A stretch of 64,000 bases of DNA. Origin: Hetaerina americana. Taxonomy: Eukaryota > Arthropoda > Insecta > Odonata > Calopterygidae. The stretch spans positions 35,002,792 through 35,066,791 of the forward strand of contig JAKTNV010000005.1 in assembly GCA_022747635.1 (NCBI GenBank), read 5' to 3'. Position numbers and translations under genes: made by a program. This document shows, one piece after another, positions 11,901 to 24,745 of this stretch. Under the pieces are notes generated by a model. That model was given only the letters and a program-made list of their open reading frames with translations. It had not been told where the DNA came from and made no database searches. The stretch's first letter is position 1. Each line of letters begins with the position of its first letter.

Positions 11901-13533
11901 AGCACCTGGAAAGTCATGAGTAGCTGTTGAAAAATTAGCACAATTTCCGTAAGGGTAGACACTGCGACACAACTTGCGATTTTAAGTAAGATTCGCTTAT
12001 TTGCTGACAAAACAATGGTTTACAGAGATATCCGTAATCATGAGTAAACAGTAGCTATGGCAGACGGCCTTATTGTTTTACAAAGTTGGTGCGACACTCG
12101 GTAATTAGAAATAAGGTTTAAAAAGTGCGTAAGGATCCAGTTTTTGGAATAAGAGTAGCTCCTCCCCGATCGCCTACTGCATCAGGAATGCCAATATAGA
12201 AGGTATAGACTCGATTAAGTACTAAGGCGTTACCTTCACTCACGTAATACCGTGGGTGAAACATATGAGGGGAATATGTGGACAAGCTAGTGAGCAATTG
12301 AATTTTTTAGAAGAGTATTCGAGAAATGTAACGAGAAGGTTAAATATCAATGATATCTTTTGCCAGGCCTCATTTAGAATATCCTGTGTCATGTGATCAT
12401 CATGACTTTGGATTGATTGCTGAATTAAATCGCGCCCGACGCTAGGGAGTTGTAGGTATTTGTAAAACGTCGTTATGATGAGATAAGTATCACGTCTAGA
12501 CTATCAGAGCAATTATATTGGGAATCACCCGATTGATTAAAAAATTAAATTTCAGATTAAATCTCATTCATCGGTCGTCTTTTTAGCGATGGTATTGAAA
12601 ATGCATTATTAGCATACTAACCATATTGACTGTAAGTGTGCATAGAAGACGAAAATAGTTTTTTCCGTTTTTAACTTAAGTAGCCGAGGATGTTGTTTTC
12701 ATTTTGTTTGACCTTAGATTATCGTTCTTCCTGTTACTAACAGCTCCTATCTTATGCTTGGAGAAACATGTCTAACTATACCATAGTTTGCGTGTCTGTA
12801 GCTATCTTGATCTACATTATAACGAATAATAAAGAAAAATGTCTTCTTTGAAGATACATTTCTGATATTGAATCACCCCCTGCCGCACACCCTAGCGGTG
12901 AATTGCTGGGTATCATTTAGAAATATGGAAATATTTTCGTTGGAAACCCTCTCTCTTTGACAAACGTTATGAAAATTTGAAGGTTTTAAGTGGATAATAA
13001 TGTGTTCAAACTCTGATTCCAAGATTAAGCAAATTGTTTAAGATACAGATCTGAAAATAAATTAAAATAATGCAGTTTGGTTCGTAGCACGCTTACAAAT
13101 GAACAGAGGTGTTTCAGTCTGACTTATACATGGATGCTGAATTGAATTAAATTGCAGGGAATTTTATTGACGCGTGTCAATAAGTCATTATAGGCTTTGC
13201 AGAAACCAAATAATTCAAATGCTAACACTGAATCAAAAATGAATAAGAGTTGGGCACACTTTTACAACAAGCGTAGTATGAATGGACCACACTACTCTAA
13301 TGACAAGTACGTAATGAATACGCCTGGAATTTAAAATCAAGAATAATTAATTGATATTACATAAATGTGTTTATTTGTATCTGAATTCAGCTAAGCATAT
13401 GAATAAGTAAAGCTTTGAAGGGCATGTTGAATATCAATAAAACAAATTGATGCCGTGCCTACGCTCAAGTATTTACTCATGCTCGGCCATGGCAGAGGTG
13501 TAAACATTAATTATTATTGTATTAATTTTATTA
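8901..13533. other. Long AT-rich intergenic stretch, nothing recognised
   Basis: About 4.6 kb without a frame over 115 codons. The longest (minus strand, 9419-9766) has no recognisable family. I saw no tRNA-like boxes, transposon protein or strong inverted repeats. Confidence 0.5.
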
Positions 13534-13600
13534 TATGGTGAGGTGGCCTGGTTTGTAAAGCGTCCGCTTGCTGCCCGGTGGGTTCAATTAAAATTTGAGT
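13534..13600 (+). repeat. tRNA-like relic, possibly a SINE head
   Basis: An A-box-like TGGCCTGGTTTGTAAAGCG at 13544-13562 is followed at tRNA spacing by a B-box-like GGGTTCAATTAAA at 13580-13592. The second half of the B box is decayed and no acceptor stem closes, so this is not a working tRNA gene. A tRNA-derived SINE remnant is the likely origin. Confidence 0.35.
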
Positions 13601-14579
13601 GATGGACAACCTCGCCAAACGTTTAAGGGGTGCAAATTTGAGGGCACAAGAAGTTTGTGGGGAACCACAGGTGGCACAGAGAAATGGAATTATTCCCCAT
13701 TCGTGTACGTTATGTATGATTATCACATGTCATTGGGATTAATCTGAGGCAATCTATAGACTCGCCTACGATATAAAGGCCAACTTTTGCGTTGGTTAAG
13801 GTGGTAAGAAGTTTTTCTTCAATATGATTTAATTCAATGTTTCATTCATATGCAAAATTTTTCTGGCGTTACCTAAAGTTTTTCTTAAGTAGTCATTACG
13901 CATACATTAAAGTAATACTTCGAAATTTGGGGGGTTTCAAGGACAAGTTGTACGTGACGAGTATTCGAAGTTACCGAGGTGCTTGCTACATAAAATACCA
14001 TAGAATATTTCGGCCATGAATTAAGGAATTATAATTTGAGATTTTATCGTAAGAAATTTTCCCTTCCAAACGAATACCGTCTGACATTTCTTTCTCTTCC
14101 CTACCTGCTATTTGCGGCACATCAACAGACCGGTTAACAGACAGAAAAATGGTAACAATGAGGTATTCCACCCCAAATTATTATTATTCACGTATTTCAC
14201 AGAATTGCTTAAAAATGTATTCATAAGAGGCTGCGCCTACTGGAATATTAATTTATAAATTATTCCGAGTATTATTTCTGCAATTTAGATCTCAAGTGAA
14301 TTTATCATGCTCAGTCTGTCTCATTATTATGACGATGAATTCAAGTGAGAATACATTTAAAAAAATAACTTAAAACGGTAATCGAAATCGATGGTTAGAT
14401 TCTCGTTTCCTGGTGAACTATTTTCAATGGAAATCTGGAAAGTTGTTTGCCCACTTTACCTCCTACCCTTACTTTGTAAAAACGCTTTCTCCTACTCCTA
14501 AACTCTTCTCCCTCTTCGATTTTGGTAGAGTTAGAATTTTCTGTATTCTCGCTCCCTGCTGTGCCTAAGGATCAAACTT
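13601..14579. other. AT-rich intergenic DNA, nothing recognised
   Basis: No gene or clear repeat. The first 130 bp may be the body of the SINE whose head is at 13534, but I have no second copy to compare. Confidence 0.4.
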
Positions 14580-15205
14580 CACCTGCTTCCTTCCCTTCCC
14601 GACCCTTCGGTCCTCCACTCTCCTGTTCGCTCGCCTTACCCCGTCGACTTTTCCTTCCACGACCCCGCTAGCCAGCACACAGAGAACCCTCGGGACCGCT
14701 CCACAAGAAACGGCGTCGCTAACATAAATGAGCCGTAAGTCACCCGCTCACATCCCAGGGAGAGAAATGATTTGGAAAATTCTTTCTCCCCTTTTTGCCT
14801 TCGCAGTGCTTCATACTCGCCGCCCTCCCCCCTCCTTCCCGGTCTCCCTCGCCGCCTCCGCAGACACGCCTATCCCCTCTCTCCCCCACCACGCAAGCCT
14901 ACCATATCCCCCGCCATCGGTGGTCCCCCCTAAACCCTTGATTCTCCCTGCCCTTCGCAGTGCGACAAATTCGTCGAGACCGTCTCGCCGCCCTCCGTGC
15001 GACCGTATATGACTCCCACCACCCCGCCTTCTCTCTCTCTAACCCCCTTTCAACCCTCCCCATCCACGTATTCTCTCGCTTCGAGTGCCACGGAAAACTC
15101 CTTTGAAACCCTGAACTCCTCCACCCTCGCCACTGGTAATCTACAAAATTGGAGGGACCGACCTTAAGTTCGTCGGAGTCCCGGGCCGGGTCATAAACTG
15201 CCGTC
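14580..15205. other. GC-rich, C/T-biased island
   Basis: Pyrimidine-rich on the plus strand through 14810-15120, with interspersed CpGs. Frames on both strands are compositional (Pro/Ser-rich plus, Arg/Gly-rich minus). Confidence 0.6.
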
Positions 15206-16559
15206 TCCGTTTCCCCCAAATGAAACTCAGATTAGTTCACTGGTCGAGTTTTTGCTGCCAGGATTTTTGTCCGTGGGATACATTGCTAACCGGGTCGAAT
15301 TGTCCCGGTAACTTGCCATTCTTATTGACCAAGCACCACGGACGGATCCAATTCCGAAGGAGGCAATGGGAGTTTTCGACAGAAAGGTTCTCGGCGACTA
15401 TGATTGAAATGAACGGATCAAAGCTCACCATCCAATTATATTAAAGAAGGAGTAAACATCGTAAACTACTCTCCACTATCGCATTTAGAGTAGTCGTTAT
15501 TATTAGCCGGACAACGTTTTCTTAGAGTAGGAAGCGTGTACATATGTATTGCAAGTTATGTGAGGTGTGACTCTAGGATGGGCAAGAGAAGTGCTCAATT
15601 CTGTCATAAGTTTATATTAATTAATTCTTATTTTTAACTCTTTACCTTATGTACTATGCTATAATGATTATATGGCAAACAACTAGATTCGCAAAGTTAT
15701 ACATAAGTTAGATAAAGCTATACCAAAATTAGATACTCAGAGTTACTTTGCAAAAATGAGATCATGCATTTTTTCTATTTATGGATCTCATCTAGGTCGA
15801 CGGATTTCGGCGAAAATCTAATATTTAATAAAGCATTTTTTTCAAATTGTTTGAACTTATTTTTTATGCTCCATTGGTTTATGATTTCATGCCCTTTTAT
15901 GAGGAAGTGTGTGCCACGAAAATTCGTTTGTTTCTCAGAGAGCGGACAGCGTTTTCTTAAAATTCGGTTGCTTTTATCCTTGGTAGTAGTATGCAGAATG
16001 TGAAAAATACGTAATCAATATATCCTTAATTCATCAGCCAAGAAAATAGCTGTAATTATTTCATTTCATGACCAATAATTTCATTAATGTGATCTAGAAA
16101 CGGTGATGCTATAAAGAGGCATACACCAATTTTTCAAAATAATTATGTCGTTCGATAAAGATACTAATTTTATCATATTTCAGTGCCCCAGTAAATTTTT
16201 ACGAATAAATATTAGATGATAAGACTATTTAATGATCTATATGTTTTTTTGTAAATATTAAAATTTATTCTTTATTCACTTGTCTCGTTTACAATTATAA
16301 ATATAATGAGGAAAGATTAATATTTTACTTTTGAGAATTGCGGCAGCTTCCCTTCCTCTTTTAGCGCATTCCAAATGCTATCATTATATCAGAAAGGCAT
16401 TTATTCACGTTACCTGGTTAGTTATTCGACGAGGGAAGAGTATTCCTGTGACACACTTATTTAAGCCAGCAGTATACTTAATGATAACTGAGATTCTATT
16501 AACTTCGCATGATTGGCATTTCCCATCCAAACACAGCGACTGACGGAAATCGGTACCAA
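15206..16559. other. AT-rich intergenic DNA, nothing recognised
   Basis: No supported gene. A 74-codon frame at 15220-15444 has mixed composition but no family match I can recognise. Confidence 0.45.
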
Positions 16560-17290
16560 AAATGTTGGGATAAAAATTTGGAGGAGAAGAAATGTGGGGT
16601 GGGGGGGAAGAGTGTGGGCTGTCCCTGGAGAGCGATCCGGGAGGTGGGGGTCCCTTTGGTAAAAGGAGCACGTGGAGCTGTGGTCAAAGCAATGAAGAGG
16701 GGATTATAGGACCTCGGCCTATTTTTTCGGATTATCATGAATTAAGATCACAAAAAAGGGGATCCGGGGATTCGGCTCTTGATGACCCTTCCACCCCAAC
16801 CCTAGACCAGTGACCACCCTCCTCCCTCGTACTTTTCTCATATCACTCTTTATCGAGGGCCGTCGAGTGTGCCACCGGGGGTCATTTTTTTGACCCCCGA
16901 CGCATAAAAAATTATTCGACTATTCCGATCACGCCTCCGTCCTGCGTACACCCCAGAGCGTTTACCCCACTACCCCCCCCTCCTTCCCTCCCGTTCCTCA
17001 CCGCCCCCTCGTTTAACTCCCCCCCCCCCACCGCGTCTCACATAGAAAGCATCATCGTCGTCGACCTCCTCTGTTCTTTTTCTTCGGTGGTCTCCGTCGT
17101 GTCCCTCCACGAAGGCTTTTTAAAACTCGGGCCACCCCGTTGTTCATGTTTCATTTCATTTCCGCCATCCGTTTCCCCTCAACGACGTTGCTTTCCTTGC
17201 CTCCTCTGCCCCCGAATGTGCCCTCTAAACGGGTCCCGTGGGACGTCCCCGAGGGTCAGTCGCATCCCCAAAAAATCGTCCGGGAAGATT
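16560..17290. other. GC-rich island with strand switch
   Basis: G-rich purine DNA at 16575-16700 changes to C/T-rich DNA at 16800-17060, including a run of about ten C near 17020-17030, then CpG-rich mixed DNA. Frames of 66-104 codons here are overlapping and compositional. Confidence 0.6.
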
Positions 17291-18442
17291 TGGCAAGAAT
17301 CGGAAACTTATGTTGCCAAAACGTTCGTAATGGGTGGCTGGGCGGAACGTATCTCGCAACGCATAACATATCCGTTAAATGCGGTTCCATCGCTCAGATG
17401 ATAGAGGGTGTATGCTGAATTTCCAATGATCGTATTATTACATAAAGAGTTTACCTGTGAAAAATATACTCGAGTATATGTTCGCAAACAAAAGATCACC
17501 TGAGATAACACGATCAAAAAACTTTTGTTAAACTGAAATTAATAATACATATTTCATTTCGGCATTTATAAATCTTGTATAGAACCCATTGGAAATGTCA
17601 AGAATGGAAATGTTTAAAGATTTAAATTTTCCTGGGAGCAATTATAATTTTTGTCCAATTATCATTTTAACTATTCTTAGCTCACGAGAGTCGGATCCAA
17701 CTTAAAAATGTCCCTTTCCGTGGTTTTTGCGGCCATTATCGAAAACACACCATATTTTTTCTCTGTACAATCTTTGTATGCATCTCCATGCCTTTATTTT
17801 TTATGATTTGTGACTGTCCAAATAATTCTTAACTCCTATAATGGATGTGACACGGATTTTCTGTATTCATCATTCAGCCTAGTAAATAGTGAGGAATGTG
17901 AATCAGCGTAAACAAATCAAACGTAATGAGAATTTCGATAAAGAGGAAGGCTAAGTTAAAATTTAATATTGAGGGTATACTCTCAGGCAGGTGGAATTTT
18001 TCACCTATTTTGGACGTGTTTCGAGACAAGATGGTCAAAATAGTAGTGGCATAAGAAGAATAATCGCGTTAGGTAATGCGGCTTTCACTGGGAGGGAATT
18101 ATTGTCAGAGACGATGAGGAAATATTTTACCAAAAGGTAAAAGAAAACTTTTACATGAGGCGTGGTTTTGTACGGCGCGAAAACATGGTCGTTGTAGCTA
18201 GATGATAGGAGTAGATTGGTAGCTTTTGAACTTTGGGTGAGAGGAAGGATGGAAAAGGTAAAATGGACGAAAAGAAAGACATACCAAATGCTGCCAGTCA
18301 TGACATGGGAGGAGAAGTGATAATTGATAAAATTCCAAAGTAAACGGAAAGGTGGGTGCAGAACATAACGATTGGCGATGGAGTGTTGAATACTGTGATA
18401 GAGGGAACAGTAGTAGACAGGCAAGGGAGGGGGAGAAAAAAG
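17291..18442. other. AT-rich intergenic DNA, nothing recognised
   Basis: The 129-codon minus-strand frame at 18035-18424 has no recognisable domain and no flanking exon signals I trust. Confidence 0.45.
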
Positions 18443-18571
18443 ATCAACCCGAAGGTCGGGTTGATAGGTGATGGTAGAGTTAACTCGTTATTAAGCCCAA
18501 CGGCGTGAGAAGTTCACACATAAGGATAAGTAAACCCTACTATCACCTATCAAACCGACCTTTGGGGTGAT
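18443..18571. mobile_element. Short inverted-repeat element, MITE-like
   Basis: Imperfect 40-bp inverted repeats at 18443-18482 and 18532-18571 (34 of 40 positions agree) enclose about 50 bp. The outer part of each arm can also fold on itself around GAAGGTCGGG. No coding capacity and no clear target duplication. It fits a miniature inverted-repeat transposon whose autonomous partner is not in this window. Confidence 0.5.
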
Positions 18572-20347
18572 AACTCTTTTTGTGGTTTATAAGAGATATA
18601 CAGCATAAAAATCTTACCTTAGAACAAAAGTAATTAGAGTAATAACTAGGCGATTATCAATTTCTCAATACAAAATTAAAGGCAAAATAATGAATAATGA
18701 TCGTATATTTTTATTAGAGCTAAATAATACAATGAATGACATAAGTGGTCCCGAGATTGTGGAAGCAATTTTAACGTCCCTCAAGGCGAATTGTTGGTCT
18801 CATTCTATTCTTCATTTACCTCATTAGATTTAGTAATATAACAGACTATCGATTTATATTTTCACATATTACGTTGATAATGCATGTATACACACATATT
18901 ACCAAGAGAGGAAGTTTTGCAAAGGGAAGTGAGAATTTTTCAAAGGAACATCAACATTTTTCTTCAATATCAAGAGTGGCACCATCCATTTAAAATCGTA
19001 GGGAAATTAATAGAAATTCATTTTCGTGAATAGAAACTTTCTCAATAGAGACTTTTTGAAGCAAAAATAATCCTATATGGCTCACTGAAACCCTTAGGTT
19101 TCACTCTAGCATCAGGTCATATACGAGGACAAATCATGAATTATCATAGACGTAAGTACTTCGTTGAGTTATCATCATGATAGTAAGAAAACAAATTTAT
19201 CGCATTCCGCACAAAATTTTCACCAGTTATTAACGTCATTATTGAGAGAAAGATAATTATTTTGGTCAGCGAAGATGGTGAAATTAAGTTCTCGAGGTCT
19301 CTGTAAAACCCTTGCGGTTTTCTGCACATTTTTGCATGCAATATTAAAAATGCTGTCTTCTTTTTTACGTTATGTGGTGCACACTCGTAAAATATTTGCC
19401 AATTTAAATTAAAGAATCGTGAATGAAGCATTCGAATATAAAATTTAAGAAAAGATAACCTTGAATACGCCTCGAGGGTTTGGGACTCGGTTGGGGAAGG
19501 CATACTTTCAGGGCAAAACAAAATACAAAAGAGGAAAGCTTTAATTTGTAAAAATTTCGATTTAAATAGCACACAGCGGAAAACTTTACTTTAAACTTTG
19601 GGATGGGTACGAGTAGAGTCAAGACACTTACAAAACTACCCTCCTGGAAAAATATGAATCCTTACAGTAATATTTTGACAACGAGAGAATAATTAGTACT
19701 GCGCATCAAAATAATAATCGAGACCTTATTGCGAAGTTAAGAGGTATAGACCTACAATATAAATGGTTCTATGGGTATTTACCGCTCACAAGTCGTGATT
19801 CTATCGTCAGAAAACAGCAAAAGAAATCTTTCAAAATTATCAAAAAATTAATGACGTATGGCTTCTAAATTTCAAAACCAAATCTTATATTTTCCATGAG
19901 GACGATTTCCTTAAACCCACCTGCCATTCGTCTTCGTGCTGTTTAAACCAAGATTACGCGAAGATGAAGATGAACATGTATATAGGTTATTTCAAATATT
20001 GTGGGTTGGATGGACACAGCAGGCTACTCTTAAACAATCAAGATTACTCTTAATGATCACTTATTCTGTTAAATGTTTCATAATCACAATAGAATATCAA
20101 CAACTTTAAATTATGAGGGTAGTGTGAAAGGTTCTCAGAATCACCACCAGATATCAGTGTGCAACGGGTCTCCCTCCTAGAGATGGGTAATCCTTTATGA
20201 GTAAACACGTAACGCGTCAGTGCTCTGGGAAGAGATCTGTGGTGCGGTCGCCTCTCTGTTGTGGTTCCTGTGAAGTGATTTATGAAGATGGAAAAAATTG
20301 AGATTCGAGCAGTGATGACATAATCCATAGAGAAAAGTATGAAAGCA
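18572..20347. other. AT-rich intergenic DNA, nothing recognised
   Basis: Chance frames up to 142 codons on the minus strand (19144-19572) with no family I recognise. The last few hundred bases may include the 5' end of the mariner relic that follows, but no terminal repeat is visible. Confidence 0.4.
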
Positions 20348-21335
20348 ATGGAAATTCATGTCGACTTTTAGACCACTCTGGGGGACTCTGTTCCTTCATA
20401 TTCAACTGCTGCTAAGGGGGAAAATGAATTTAAGTTTTGTCGGGACAGCTTAGATGATGATCTGCGCAGTGGTCGGCCAAATTGTACCACTTTCCCAGAA
20501 ATTATTGCAAAAGTGCATAAAATGCTCATTGAGGATCGCCGACTGAAAGTGCGAGAACGCTGAAGCTGTAGAGATGTCATCTGAACATATCACGTCTTAA
20601 CAGTTAAATTGGATATGAAAATATTATCTCCTAGATTGGTGCCTTGATTCTTGACGCAAGATCACAAACGCATCGAATGGACCATTCCGGACAACGTTTG
20701 ACGCGTTTTAAGAGCAACCAAAAAGATTTTCTGCGTCCATTTGTGACCATAGTTGAAACTTGGGTTCACTATTATACCCCAGAGACAATGCAACAATCAA
20801 AGCGGTGGAAACACGTTGATTCACCACCACCCAAGAAAGCAAAGGCGATTCGGTCGGCCGGAAAGGTGATGGCTTCAATTTTCTGGGATGCGAAAGGGAT
20901 TCTGCCAATAGATTATCTTTCCTCTGGTCGAACAATTATTGAACAATACTGCGCTACCCTCCTGGACCAATGAAAGCAAAAGATACTCGAAAAAAGACCA
21001 AGCTTAGCTAGGAAGAAAGTCCTCTTTCATCAAGACAATGCACGTCCACATTTAAGTATCGTTTCCATGGCAAAAATACGTGAGCTAAGATTCAGATTAT
21101 TGCCACACCCACCTCATTTGCATGCTTTGTCTCCATCTGATTTTCATCTCTTTCTCAAGCTCAAAACTTTCTTCGGTGGATGAAGATTCTCTTCAAGGAA
21201 ATAACAGCCGATGTAGACGGGTATTCCACAGACGTGAAGGAATCTAATTTTTGAGATGGGATCAAGACTTTGGAAAATCGGCGGACCAAGTGCATTAGTG
21301 TACACGGAGACTACATTGAAAAAAAAGAAAGTTTT
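20348..21335 (+). pseudogene. mariner transposase relic, stops and substitutions
   Basis: Near full-length but dead mariner-family transposase, different in sequence from the one at 219-1282. From the ATG at 20348 the frame gives a DNA-binding segment (DSLDDDLRSGRP, then IIAKVHKMLIEDRRLKVRER) interrupted by stops. After shifts it continues with VETWVHYYTPE, SPPPKKAKAIRSAGKVMASI and IDYLSSGRTIIEQYCATLL. The catalytic centre follows as HQDNARPH and LSPSDFHLF, with 34 residues between the two aspartates as in DD34D enzymes. The first catalytic aspartate, expected in a (Q/G)DETW motif, is replaced by valine. At least five in-frame stops (for example at 20971) show long decay. The C-terminal end resembles the family ending GDYIEKK. 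I cannot see terminal inverted repeats. Confidence 0.9.
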
Positions 21336-23204
21336 ACTGAGGCAAATCGTTCATTTCTATTCCATTCCGAGATATTTTCAAATTAACTTCGTATTTTATT
21401 CAATGGTCTCTTTTTAGACGCACTAGATTTGCAATTTGACCATTAATTTAGTTCAGTGAATATTTTGATTAGTTCAGCTCAGGGGGGCTTACTTTAAAGC
21501 ATACTGAGAAAAGCTGAGCGCAGTTATCGAGCAGATATGATCCTCTCCTAGTTCTGTCAACTTGAATCAATTTCTAACAACTGTCCCATGGTTCCGGGCT
21601 AACATTGCGTGTAGCAGTCGGCAAACTAGAGTGCCCACTGAGTTCGATTTATTCGGTAGTGATAAGATACCTTAGGAGGCAAGTAACAAAGATATGATTT
21701 GCGAATGTAAACAAATTATTGAATTATAAAAGTGGTTGGTTGAGGGATGGAAATAAAAGTGGATCTGAGAGCGAATATCAAGAGGGTGAGGACGATTTAT
21801 AAAGTAAATACAGAAGCATGTTTTCTGTCTTAGCATTATGGAAACATTCGGTTCAAGCAGTTTAGTAAAGGCTATCAAATTCTGTAAGTAACATAAAGCA
21901 GTTACTTAGGCGTTGGTGACAAAGAATTATCTTTGAATACTCTGTTTCTAATTACTTTGTAAGATTAATCAAATGAAACCTTAGTCATTTACTCGAAATG
22001 TCATAACTGAATATGATATGTTAGAAATTAATTCCCTTTCAGCCAAGAAACCTTCCAAGATGGCTGAAATAAATTAAAAATTACGAGGGAGGAATTCCCG
22101 GGGGGAAAATAAAGAAGGCAAAAGAATGCAGACGAATATATAACTGAGCATCCAAAAAGATATGACTTCCAAATTAGACCGACCCAATCCTCAATATCAA
22201 CCAAAAATGAGTATTTCAGAGGCCAAATTTTCCCAGTACTTACGAATCATACGTATTTGTTATCTGCTACCATGAGAGGTCAGCAGTAAGCTGTTCTCTT
22301 GATTATGCGGATCTCATAAAATGAGAGAATAATCTCTTGAAAATTTAAGCATAAGTATTTAAAATGATGATTAATGCGACCATGAGTTGCATGTAGGGAT
22401 AAGGGGCATATAGATAACTGTTGACACCTTTTCGGATTTTTAAGATTCAAACCGCGAATGATTACGAAAGTCGGCAGATGAGTGAGAAATCCTAGTGATA
22501 TAGTCAGTAGATAGTTATCTCGTAGAGCATTTTCACACTTTTCAACTCACAGTGCCCTCAAAAACAGAACGAAACATGGACAGGGAATTTTAACACGCAC
22601 AGCTTCAGAGCCAGAAGTCCAATTAGACTAGTGTTCCACATGTCCGTTTTTTCGATTCTCGTTGCATTTTTGAGAAATTATTAAACCTTAAAGAGTCTAC
22701 AAATGCATTGAAAATGAAAGAACTTTGATTGTAAGAAACTGGAAGAGATAAAGAATAAGAGACAGCCAGTTGAAATACAAGCTAAGTACATAAAAATGCA
22801 TCTGTAGGCACTCCTTCATTTGAGGACTTACTAAGGGGAAGGTATATGTCTTAGCACGACATATTGGTAGATACGACGTCAATTATATTTATCAGAATTG
22901 AAATAAAAATATTTCCAATGATGCATCATAGACTACAAACGTTTTCTAGCCACTGATCACAAAGATATGTGAGTAAATAGAAAGAAAATTGCCAAGGGAT
23001 GAGCGAATAAAGCATTACTTAGCAAGGAATAATCTATTTCAGTATAAGTTGTAACATAAATTACAGATTCAGGTGTGATGTAGTGGAACTGTTCCATAAT
23101 ATCAGAGACGAAGATTACTACGATTTTGCAATAAATAAAAATGTATTCACGACCAGTTTCGGTGCACTACATCCTTTTCAATTGAAGCTCTCACTGTACA
23201 GGTC

Positions 23205-23210
<6 letters not shown>
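21336..23210. other. AT-rich intergenic DNA, nothing recognised
   Basis: No frame beyond 68 codons, no RNA motif and no repeat arms seen. The first 80 bp may still belong to the mariner relic upstream. Confidence 0.45.

Positions 23211-23252
<42 letters not shown>
23211..23252. repeat. (AT)21 microsatellite
   Basis: Uninterrupted AT dinucleotides, followed by a degenerate tail with GTACACATACATATATAT to about 23270. Likely length-polymorphic. Confidence 0.97.
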
Positions 23253-23265
<13 letters not shown>

Positions 23266-23277
23266 TATATTAAATAT

Positions 23278-23402
23278 AGGAGGGGGGGAAACCAGGGTGT
23301 CTCCACGTGTTGGGAGGGGTTATGGTGAGGAGGAAAAACCGAAGCTCTGGGGATGGGAGAAAAAGCGGGTTAAAGTGGGGGTGGAGGTTGAGGGTTTGAA
23401 GG
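23278..23402. other. G-rich purine patch
   Basis: Short purine-dominated stretch (GGAGGGGGG runs) directly 5' of a mariner relic; no coding signal. Confidence 0.5.
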
Positions 23403-24060
23403 GGAAGAGGGGTACAGTGTTTTGAGTGGTACAGTCTTTTTAAATCGGGCAGATCCCCGACAGATGAAGATTCGCGAACGGGACAGCCTTCCACTTCGAC
23501 AGACCCCAACCATCTCAAAGTGATGAAAAATTTGGTGCGGGCAAATCTCCGTTAGCTGTAAGGCAGATAGCCTAGGAAGTGAACATTATTAGTTTTGGAT
23601 CCTGTCACACAATTTTGACTGACATTTTGGGCATGACGCGCGTCGCATTAAAATTCGTCCTGCGGGTGCTGACTGATGAACAGGGACAACGTGTGGACAT
23701 TTGTCAGGAACTCCTGGACCGAGCCAATGCCGACCCAGAGTTTCTTAAAACCATCGTAACCGGTGATGAAAACTGGGTTTCATCGCCGCACGCCAGTTCA
23801 CGTGGCGCTGATCGTGACAAAGTTTTTCGCCAGAACCGGAATTTCCGTGATCCCGCATCCACCCTACTCTCCAGACGTTGCTCCATCAGCCTTTATTTGT
23901 TTCTGAAGTTAAAACCAACCTTGAAATAGTGGCGAGTCGACTCTATTGCGGACATTAAAACTAATTGTACGGCGGACCTGAAGAGGATCCGTAAGCCGGC
24001 TTACCAGGCACGGTTCGAGAGCTGGAAGAAACGTTGGCAAAGGTGTGTCGTCAGCCAAGG
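23403..24060 (+). pseudogene. mariner transposase relic with catalytic-core deletion
   Basis: Third mariner-family copy. The N-terminal part reads FEWYSLFKSGRSPTDEDS from 23421, then PSTSTDPNHLKVMKNLVR, SFGSCHTILTDILGMTR, KFVLRVLTDEQGQRVDIC and ELLDRANADPEFL, ending in TGDENWV with the first catalytic aspartate. After this about 70 family residues are missing, including the second aspartate. The sequence resumes in another frame as PVHVALIVTKFFARTGISV and PHPPYSPDVAPSAF, with the third aspartate lost near a one-base deletion, then LFLKLKPTLK and ARFESWKKRWQRCVVSQG. Stops break the frame at several points. It is non-functional and of a different subfamily from the other three copies. No terminal repeats are visible; GC-rich DNA abuts both sides. 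Confidence 0.88.
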
Positions 24061-24745
24061 CGCGCCAAGTGCAATCCAATGGAAATCGGTGTGGGCGATG
24101 GCGAATGGTATCCCTTGACAAGGGGTGAGGGCTGCCGTGGGGGTCGGTCGGAAGGGGATGGCCGACAATGATGGGCAGTGGTCTTGTCGGTGATTTTACG
24201 CCCCACAAGGAAGGGACCGCAGGAAAAAGAGACAATGATAGTGTGGGGATGGAATGGAAATATGTAGCAGTGTTTGGAGTCCCGTGGTCTGACTCCAGAA
24301 TAGCCTTTTTCCACGTCTTCCCTCTCCCTGTCACGGGTGGACCGGCGGGGACAATCCTAGTGGATGAAGAATGACTTTTCCTTACGGCGTGTGCGTGTTT
24401 TGCCGGACTTCGTGTCGGGGGGGGGGGGGCGTGAGGGTGGACCCTTTTGGATGGGGTGGTTCCAGAGTCTAGGAACATCCCTCCTCCTCCTTACCTCCCA
24501 TCTTCTCGGGGCTGTTTATTCCACACATTTGTATTTATTCATTCACCCATATTTCCAGTCCAGCATTTTTCGGGACCCCTCGTAAGGGACGGGGGAGACG
24601 AGGGTAGGTATAGTTGAAGGAGAAGGAGAGGGGTGATTCGAAGGTTGTGGTTGATATCGGGGTGGACTGCTCGGCGGAAAAAACGGCGGATTGGGAGTGT
24701 AAGAAGGTTGACGTGGAATTGAAGGGAAACGGGAGGTGGTTGACA
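24061..24745. other. GC-rich island next to mariner relic
   Basis: G-biased mixed DNA with a run of 13 G at 24417-24429. The 189-codon minus-strand frame at 23909-24478 overlaps the mariner relic on the opposite strand and is compositional, so I do not call a gene. Confidence 0.55.

Noticed and set aside
23909..24478. 189-codon minus-strand frame
   Set aside because: Lies antisense to the end of a mariner relic and a G-rich patch; a shadow.
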